Assembly: GCF_009664975.1 (NCBI RefSeq)
Contig: NZ_WJXB01000003.1
Location: 744,001-808,000, forward strand
DNA length: 64,000 nucleotides
Source of the DNA: Paenibacillus monticola
Lineage (GTDB): Bacteria > Bacillota > Bacilli > Paenibacillales > Paenibacillaceae
Direction: 5' to 3'
Below, in pieces: positions 58,284 through 64,000 of this stretch. Position 1 is the stretch's first letter, and each line of letters opens with the position of its first letter. Both the position numbers and the translations under genes were made by a program. The notes under the pieces are model-generated. The model did not search any database, was not told the origin of the DNA, and saw only the letters and a program-made list of their open reading frames with translations.

Positions 58284-58327
58284 GCCCCTTTTCTAAACCA
58301 CAGAAAGTTCGGAAAGGGTGCTTTTTT
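58284..58327 (+). terminator. terminator beyond the integrase
   Basis: GC-CCCTTTTC pairs with GGAAAGGG-GC with one bulged base, followed by CTTTTTT on the plus strand. Confidence 0.75.
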
Positions 58328-58462
58328 GTATTCTATACTCTCTACGTTCAGGGATTTGTATATACAGCCATGTTAGCATAAAAACTTGAGCAGGAACTAT
58401 ACGCCCCTGCTTTTTACGTTTATTGAACTTTACTTTGGTCATCTATTAATCCTATATCTACT

Positions 58463-58699
58463 TTATATATAGGAAATGGAACTCAACATAGTTGTTAGCG
58501 GCTGATCTATCTGATCATCAATCACCGGTTTACCTTTTACGCTGATCCCAATCCTGGCCAGATTATTACCAGTTGATGCAATAGCATCCCCCTGTAGTGT
58601 GATCACTGCTTTGGTACCATGGAATGAAAATGCAACGCCGCCGCCCGAGAGGGCCAGCCACAGCACATCATTAAATTCTTCTGTCCTTGTGCATTTATA
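58463..58699 (-). pseudogene. fragment of a CE2-like carbohydrate esterase N-terminal domain
   Basis: The frame reads TEEFNDVLWLALSGGGVAFS, HGTKAVITLQGD, ARIGISVKGKPVIDDQIDQP, the N-terminal jelly-roll pattern of CE2/SGNH acetylesterases. It ends at a stop after about 75 residues, the catalytic SGNH domain is absent, and no start with a ribosome binding site is seen. It overlaps the end of the regulator gene at 58695 by a few bases. Probably the truncated edge of a former polysaccharide gene. Confidence 0.6.
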
Positions 58700-60116
58700 A
58701 GGTTTTGGAGTCCAGCACTTCTTCCATTTTCTTCAGCTTTCTGTAAATAACCGATCTGTCCACACTCAATTTCTTGGCCGCTTCTGTACCGTTCCCATAA
58801 CAATCTTTCAGTACTTTTTTAATATAACGCCCCTCTGCTATTGCAGTGAAGTCTTTCAGAGCAGAAAGCTGATCTTTATTCTTTTCTATGAAGTGGTCGA
58901 TTGTGAACCAATCCGCAACATCATCCTCTTCCTCTTGGCTGGTTCCCATGTATTCCGTAACCACAAGTCTTTCGACATAATTCCTTAACTCTCTCGCGTT
59001 CCCATGCCAAGGCTGACTAAGCATCTTATCAAATTCTTCAGCACTTAAGACATATTTCTTACCGTACATTTGATTGAAGCTGGCTATAAAACTGGAGATT
59101 AATCCTACAAGGTCTAGTTTGCGGTTGCGAAGCGGAGGAATATGAATCGGGATCACATTAATTCGGTAATATAAATCTTCCCGGAACAGCCCTTTCTTTA
59201 CCAGACTCCACAGATCCCGATTAGTAGCTGAGATAACACGACAATTGATCGGTATATTCGAGATGCCGCCGACCCGTCTCACTTCATTATTCTCAAGAAC
59301 CCGCAATAATTTGGCTTGCATCTCGAGGGGCAAATCCGCAATTTCATCCAGAAATAGAACCCCGTCATTGGCAATTTCAATCATGCCCGCCTTCACTTCC
59401 GCCTGCCCTTCAAAGGCTCCTTTTTCGTATCCAAACAATTCATATTCAAATACAGCCGGAGCAATAGCTGCGCAGTTAATCGCAATGAAGGGACCCTTCC
59501 ACTTTTCACTCTTTAGATGAATATATTTCGCTATAACCTCTTTACCCGTTCCGGATTCACCATATAATAATACTTTACTGTCGTAGGATGCGATTTGGTT
59601 GCAGACTTTAATAATTTGTTTCATTGCCAAACTTTCGGCAACAATACCTTTCCCTTTCCCCGCTCCAGCTTCTCCTAATTGCTTGTTGATTTGCTGGGTT
59701 ACAGGTACATTAGCTTCAAAATAGGTGTGTTCCTGTTTGAATTCATTTGAGGTGGTGACTACCAGCTGCACCTCCCCGTCCTTATCCAAAATAGGAATAG
59801 CTGTCGAGAACACATGAAACCCTCTTGACGTATCAATATTCTTAGATACTTTTTGTTTACTTTGAATGGCTTCCATCGTAATGGAATGACTATAATAGCC
59901 TGCCTTCACCAAATCCTGGACGTTGGCCTTTAGCAGCTCTTCTAATTGAACTCCAATGGTTAAAGCGGTAAATTCATTGGAAATTAATATATTTCCGTTT
60001 GGATCGGTGACAAATAAAGTAGAAGGCATTTCTTCAATAATTTCGTCTATCGAACGTTTACCTGATTTTTTATTTCTTTTAGTCAAATTTATCAGTCCTA
60101 TACAGTTGTATTTCAT
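58695..60116 (-). CDS. PAS-AAA+-Fis regulator of the sigma-54 activator type, GAFTGA loop altered
   Basis: A 473-residue protein: PAS domain (about 25-130), AAA+ domain with Walker A GESGTGKE (about 186-193), Walker B LFLDEI (about 255-260), sensor residues in ATNRDL, and a C-terminal Fis-type HTH_8 ending VDRSVIYRKLKKMEE. The sigma-54 contact loop, normally GAFTGA, reads GAFEGQ (about 233-238). The ATG at 60116 is used; the frame extends to a TTG at 60134 inside the terminator stem, and a TTG a few codons downstream preceded by AGGA is also possible. It lies after the organic-acid genes and is its likely regulator. Confidence 0.88.
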   Translation of the reverse strand: MKYNCIGLINLTKRNKKSGKRSIDEIIEEMPSTLFVTDPNGNILISNEFTALTIGVQLEELLKANVQDLVKAGYYSHSITMEAIQSKQKVSKNIDTSRGFHVFSTAIPILDKDGEVQLVVTTSNEFKQEHTYFEANVPVTQQINKQLGEAGAGKGKGIVAESLAMKQIIKVCNQIASYDSKVLLYGESGTGKEVIAKYIHLKSEKWKGPFIAINCAAIAPAVFEYELFGYEKGAFEGQAEVKAGMIEIANDGVLFLDEIADLPLEMQAKLLRVLENNEVRRVGGISNIPINCRVISATNRDLWSLVKKGLFREDLYYRINVIPIHIPPLRNRKLDLVGLISSFIASFNQMYGKKYVLSAEEFDKMLSQPWHGNARELRNYVERLVVTEYMGTSQEEEDDVADWFTIDHFIEKNKDQLSALKDFTAIAEGRYIKKVLKDCYGNGTEAAKKLSVDRSVIYRKLKKMEEVLDSKTL

Positions 60117-60121
60117 CTTTA

Positions 60122-60167
60122 GAAAAAAAGCCAAGTGGTATCATTACGTAAATGATACCACTTGGCT
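60122..60167 (-). terminator. strong terminator between the flavoprotein and regulator genes
   Basis: AGCCAAGTGGTATCATT (60129-60145) pairs with AATGATACCACTTGGCT (60151-60167), a 17-bp perfect stem followed on the minus strand by seven T residues. It ends the CoA-transferase-MFS-flavoprotein transcript or limits read-through into the regulator gene. Confidence 0.92.
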
Positions 60168-60186
60168 ATTATATATTACACTTTAA

Positions 60187-61131
60187 TTATGCACCAACAA
60201 CTGATAATTTACCCAGCTTCTCAAGGATTTCTTGAGCCTCTTCAAACATAGTGGTAATCATCTCTTCAACTGTGGTAATCTCATTAACCATCCCGCAAAT
60301 TTGTCCTGCCATTACGGAGCCAGTATCTGTATCGCCTTCGAATACGGCTCTACGCAAAGATCCCAAGCTTAATTTCTCTAACTCTTCACGAGGAGCCTTT
60401 TCATTCTCAAGTCTAAGGAATTCAGCAATCATACTATTCTTAATACTTCTTACAGGACCACCCAGGCTGCGGCCAGTAACCGTTGTGCTCGTATCATCTG
60501 CTGTAATTACTGCCTGTTTGAAGTTCTCGTGAGTAGGGCATTCCACTGTAGCCAGGAACCTTGTTCCAACCTGGACGCCCTGTGCTCCGAGCGCAAATGC
60601 AGCTGCGACTCCACGGCCATCCGCAATCCCGCCGGCTCCAATAACCGGAATGGAAACCGCACTAACTACTTGAGGCAGAAGAGCCATCGTTGTTGTTTCA
60701 CCAACATGTCCGCCTGCTTCTGTTCCCTCAGCAACAATCGCGTCAACACCTAACGCTTCCATTTTCTTGGCGATTTTCACAGAAGGTACTACCGGAATTA
60801 CGATAATGCCATTTTCTTTGAGAGTTTTCATGTATGGAGCAGGCGTGCCTGCACCAGTGGTAACAATTTTCACGCCTTCTTCTACAATGACTTGAATAAG
60901 TTCAGGGATATTGTCCATCATCAACATCAAATTTACAGCGAAGGGTTTATTGGTGCTTTCTTTTGCCTTACGAATCTCGTCACGGAGACGGTCAGCACTA
61001 AATCCGCCTGAACCGATAATGCCTAACCCTCCCGCATTAGAAACAGCACCTACTAGAGGAGAAACGGCGATTTGAGCCATACCGCCCTGGAAAATCGGAT
61101 ATTTAATACCTAATAATTTTGTAATCGACAT
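60187..61131 (-). CDS. NAD(P)H-dependent flavin oxidoreductase (FabK / nitronate monooxygenase family)
   Basis: A 314-residue FMN TIM-barrel protein: KYPIFQGGMAQIA at the N-terminus, GTEAGGHVGE, and the FMN phosphate site VIGAGGIADGRGV followed by GAQGVQVGTRFLA. This set is common to FabK-type enoyl reductases and nitronate monooxygenase-like enzymes. Its place in a CoA-transferase/transporter operon rather than a fatty-acid cluster suggests an enoyl-CoA or related reductase acting on an imported acid, which is an inference. GGAGG lies 9 bases before the ATG. Confidence 0.83.
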   Translation of the reverse strand: MSITKLLGIKYPIFQGGMAQIAVSPLVGAVSNAGGLGIIGSGGFSADRLRDEIRKAKESTNKPFAVNLMLMMDNIPELIQVIVEEGVKIVTTGAGTPAPYMKTLKENGIIVIPVVPSVKIAKKMEALGVDAIVAEGTEAGGHVGETTTMALLPQVVSAVSIPVIGAGGIADGRGVAAAFALGAQGVQVGTRFLATVECPTHENFKQAVITADDTSTTVTGRSLGGPVRSIKNSMIAEFLRLENEKAPREELEKLSLGSLRRAVFEGDTDTGSVMAGQICGMVNEITTVEEMITTMFEEAQEILEKLGKLSVVGA

Positions 61132-61186
61132 CTTATTAAACCTCCATTTTTTTAATCATTGCTGATCGTTAATGTAACTAAACTTC

Positions 61187-62422
61187 TTAAGCAGCTTTAG
61201 TAGCTTCCGGTTTTGGCTGTTGTTTTTCCATTGCTTTGTAAACAAAGGTTAAGGCAAAACCAACCAGGGAGATCACCAGAGCGATGTAAAAAGCATTCGT
61301 GAACATTCCGTCATTGGCTGCTGCAACCTTACCGGCAATTCTCGGTCCGAAGAATGCTGCTCCTGAATAACCGATAAAAGTTACACCATAGTTCACACCG
61401 TAATATTTCATCCCAAATTTCTCACCGACAATAGAAGGGAATATTCCCATGGTTCCGCCAAAGCATAAGCCAATTCCTACGATGGCTACGGCAAATCCGG
61501 CTATTGTTGTAGTTAATGCTATAGTCAGCATCATGCTCGCAATGACCAGATAGATCATGAGCAGACATTTTACCCGTCCAATTTTATCGGACACAGCGCC
61601 CCAGAATACACGGCCAATGCAGTTGCTGAGAGAGTATAAGCTTACATATAGCGCTGCGGCTGCGGCTGAAAGTCCAAACATCTTCTGACCGATTACGGAA
61701 GCATTAGCAGTTACCATCATTCCTGACAAGGCACCGATTAAGAACAGGCAGGCTATCACATAGAATAATGGCTTCTTTATCATTTCGTGCCACTGTACAT
61801 TAACTCCACCCTTAGAAGCTCCAGCCGCCGGAGGCGTCCAGCCCTCAGGGGCATAACCCGCCGGAGCTGGTTTAACTAGCAGACCAAGGCTCAGAATGAT
61901 GACCAAGAAGGTGACACCGAGCATTATCAATGCAGACTGGACCCCATTGCCGCTGATTAACGCGTTGGCTATCGGAGCTATAACGATGGTTCCGCCACCG
62001 TATCCCGCTGTAACAATTCCTGCAGCTAATCCTCTTTTATCCGGGAAGAGCTTTACACTGTTCCCAATGGTAGAGGAATACACAATCCCCTGCCCTATCC
62101 CCGTAATTACACCGTATGTGATATACAGCATCCAAGGTGCGGTTGCGAGTCCCGACAGAATGAAGCCAATCCCAAACATGGCCCCGCCAATGAAGATGGC
62201 CTTCTTGGCTCCCCCTTTATCCACCAATTTCCCACCCAGGATCATTGGAATTGGAGATATTGCCGCATTGATCGTAAAAGCCATCATAATATCCGGCATC
62301 GTAACATCAAATACTTTGGTTAGTGGCAGTGCAAAAATACTGAATGCGTATATTGCACCTACACAGATATTAATGATTGCTGATACGATCAATATCCTCC
62401 AGCGATTCAACGGTACATTCAT
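61187..62422 (-). CDS. OFA-family MFS transporter (oxalate/formate antiporter-like)
   Basis: A 411-residue protein with about 12 transmembrane helices; the N-terminus NRWRILIVSAIINICVGAIY and GRVFWGAVSDKIGRVK between halves are typical of OFA transporters for carboxylates. The ATG at 62422 has AAGGGA 7 bases upstream; the longer frame to 62440 lacks one. It sits between the CoA-transferase and flavoprotein genes, so it probably imports or exchanges the acid they act on. Confidence 0.86.
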   Translation of the reverse strand: MNVPLNRWRILIVSAIINICVGAIYAFSIFALPLTKVFDVTMPDIMMAFTINAAISPIPMILGGKLVDKGGAKKAIFIGGAMFGIGFILSGLATAPWMLYITYGVITGIGQGIVYSSTIGNSVKLFPDKRGLAAGIVTAGYGGGTIVIAPIANALISGNGVQSALIMLGVTFLVIILSLGLLVKPAPAGYAPEGWTPPAAGASKGGVNVQWHEMIKKPLFYVIACLFLIGALSGMMVTANASVIGQKMFGLSAAAAALYVSLYSLSNCIGRVFWGAVSDKIGRVKCLLMIYLVIASMMLTIALTTTIAGFAVAIVGIGLCFGGTMGIFPSIVGEKFGMKYYGVNYGVTFIGYSGAAFFGPRIAGKVAAANDGMFTNAFYIALVISLVGFALTFVYKAMEKQQPKPEATKAA

Positions 62423-62462
62423 GACATCATCCCTTTTCATAGTTTATTGGATCAATATTTAA

Positions 62463-64000
62463 TTACTTCACTTCCAATAAAGCCCGGTTTTTCTCGGCAA
62501 TAATAGACTTCAGTTTTCCCCAGTTTTCATGGAACATGGCTTGATCCATTTCTTTAAGATTTGGTGAGATATTCGGTTCAAATTCCATTTGATCCAGAAT
62601 ATGAGTTTGCAGGTCAATACCTGGTGCTATTTCAATTAATGTAACTTTTCCATCCTGCAGTTCGAATACTGCGCGCTCCGTAACATATACAACGGGTTGA
62701 TGTACTTTGGCTGCATATGAACCGCTGAACGTGACTTGCTGCACCTTCTTAATGAACTTCTTCACTTTTCCCTCTTGGAGGATTTGCAACTTCCCGTCTT
62801 CAACCTTGATCTCTAGCCCGCCAGCAGTAAATGTACCTGCGAACACAAGCTTCTTGGCAGCTTGAGAGATATTAATGAACCCACCGCATCCAGCTACACG
62901 AGTTCCAAATTTGCTGACATTTACGTTCCCGGACTCGTCGGTTTGAGCCAAGCCAAGGACAGATAAATCGATTCCACCACCATCATAGAAATCGAACTGC
63001 GCGTCATGATCTACAATGGCCTCAGAGTTATAAGCATGACCGAAGTCTTTCAGACCTGCGGGAACCCCGCCAATCGAACCTGCCTCTGTGGTCAAAATCA
63101 GTTGGTCGCTTACTCCCTCTTCTGCTGCTATGTTTGCAACATTAACCGGAATTCCAACCCCAAGATTCAAGATCGCATTCGGTTGAAGCTCAACTGCAGT
63201 CCGGCGGGAGATGATTTTGCGCTCATCCAGCGGCAGGGATTCAATAGATTCGGTAGGTACTTTTACATGACCGGAGAATGCCGGATTATAATGAGTGTTT
63301 TCTGTCTGATAATGATTTTCTGGTTTAGAAACAACAATATAATCTACTAAAATCCCTGGTACTTTAACATCTTTAGGATGAAGGGTGCCACACTTTGCGA
63401 CCGTCTCTACCTGGGCGATAACGATACCTCCCGAGTTGCGAACAGCCTGAGCGATAGGCAGAACCTCCATATGCAGACCTTCTTTTTCAAGAGTCAAATT
63501 GCCATTCTCATCAGCCACGGTTCCGCGGATCAAGCCGACGTTAATAGGAAACGATTTATAGAACAACCACTCTTCGCCCTCTAACTCAATAACCTTCACT
63601 ATGTCTTCCTTCGTAGATGGGGACATTTTCCCGCCTTCGAGCCGAGGATCTACGAACGTCTCTATACCTACTTTGGTAATTACACCAGGACGCTTAGCTG
63701 CAATTTCCCGGTATAGCTGAGTAATTACACCTTGAGGCAAATTGTACGCTTCACATTTGTCTTCTTCGATGAGCTTTGCCATCCCAGGGGAAGCAATTGC
63801 AATTCCACCAATCCATCGTTTAGTTAATCCTTCATGGCCTAAGTGGCTCATTCCTTTGTCGCGGCGGTTGCCGACTGCACTGGCGTGCATTACAGTCAAA
63901 TTCTTCGGTTGTCCTGTTTGCACGAAGCGATCTTCAATGGCTATCCCCATCTCTTCTGCCCAGCATGATAATCCAAACCCGCTGGCCGCAACTGTATCTC
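62463..64000 (-). CDS. fused family I CoA-transferase (5' end beyond right edge)
   Basis: The frame is open to the window edge: upstream of the first internal ATG (63950) it still reads DTVAASGFGLSCWAEE, which belongs to the start of these enzymes, so the true start lies outside. At least 511 residues are present, containing both alpha and beta halves in one chain, as in acetate- and propionate-CoA transferases of the YdiF/PCT type. The catalytic Glu is in LTTEAGSIGGVPAG. It activates an organic acid by CoA transfer from an acyl-CoA. First visible gene of the organic-acid operon. Confidence 0.9.
   Translation of the reverse strand, partial: DTVAASGFGLSCWAEEMGIAIEDRFVQTGQPKNLTVMHASAVGNRRDKGMSHLGHEGLTKRWIGGIAIASPGMAKLIEEDKCEAYNLPQGVITQLYREIAAKRPGVITKVGIETFVDPRLEGGKMSPSTKEDIVKVIELEGEEWLFYKSFPINVGLIRGTVADENGNLTLEKEGLHMEVLPIAQAVRNSGGIVIAQVETVAKCGTLHPKDVKVPGILVDYIVVSKPENHYQTENTHYNPAFSGHVKVPTESIESLPLDERKIISRRTAVELQPNAILNLGVGIPVNVANIAAEEGVSDQLILTTEAGSIGGVPAGLKDFGHAYNSEAIVDHDAQFDFYDGGGIDLSVLGLAQTDESGNVNVSKFGTRVAGCGGFINISQAAKKLVFAGTFTAGGLEIKVEDGKLQILQEGKVKKFIKKVQQVTFSGSYAAKVHQPVVYVTERAVFELQDGKVTLIEIAPGIDLQTHILDQMEFEPNISPNLKEMDQAMFHENWGKLKSIIAEKNRALLEVK

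Noticed and set aside
1..64000. CRISPR arrays, rRNA genes, complete tRNA genes, intact insertion sequences
   Set aside because: I saw no regularly spaced repeats, rRNA signatures, full tRNA cloverleaf or intact transposase gene in the window.

Overview
The window looks like a chromosome segment of a low/medium-GC Gram-positive soil bacterium, most likely Paenibacillus or a close relative (inferred from gene content, not from a database search). Supporting signs are strong GGAGG-type ribosome binding sites, several GTG/TTG starts, three membrane-kinase/AraC-type response-regulator pairs of the YesM/YesN kind, carbohydrate ABC transporters encoded without an ATPase, candidate CcpA (cre) boxes, and very large secreted enzymes built from LamG, Fn3 and discoidin-like modules.

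Layout. 0-4 kb: a minus-strand operon (DUF3737 protein, PatB/MalY-type C-S lyase, lipoprotein flavodoxin, DUF4405 membrane protein cut by the left edge) divergent from a TetR-type regulator. 4.4-8.0 kb: a small unknown gene, then an AraC regulator divergent from a GH31 glycosidase. 8.2-51.5 kb: about 43 kb read almost wholly on the minus strand and devoted to plant polysaccharide use, probably arabinan-rich pectin. It holds three sensing/uptake modules (each a YesM-like kinase, a YesN-like regulator, two CUT1 permeases and a lipoprotein binding protein), four or five GH43-type propeller enzymes, a GH28 enzyme, a GH51 arabinofuranosidase and two giant secreted proteins with alginate-lyase-fold domains (1892 and 1492 aa). 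The likely logic is that secreted lyases release oligosaccharides, each module senses and imports a product, and the cytoplasmic GH43/GH51/GH28 enzymes finish the breakdown. No ATPase is encoded, so a shared MsmX-like ATPase elsewhere is probably used.

51.7-58.4 kb: a graveyard and mobile-element scar. It contains a piece of a group II intron reverse transcriptase abutting a 5'-truncated, frameshifted GH43 beta-xylosidase; a third, degraded copy of the local GH43 pair, one member carrying a ~133-bp internal inversion; an AraC tail; and the right-end module of a Tn916-like integrative element (sigma-like protein, HTH protein, frameshifted excisionase, twice-frameshifted integrase lacking a catalytic Arg) ending at a tRNA-Leu-type 3' fragment that looks like an attachment site.

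58.5-64 kb: a truncated CE2-like esterase fragment, then a minus-strand organic-acid locus: fused CoA-transferase (cut by the right edge), OFA-type MFS transporter, FabK/nitronate-monooxygenase-like flavoprotein, a strong terminator, and a PAS/AAA+/Fis regulator whose sigma-54 contact loop reads GAFEGQ instead of GAFTGA.
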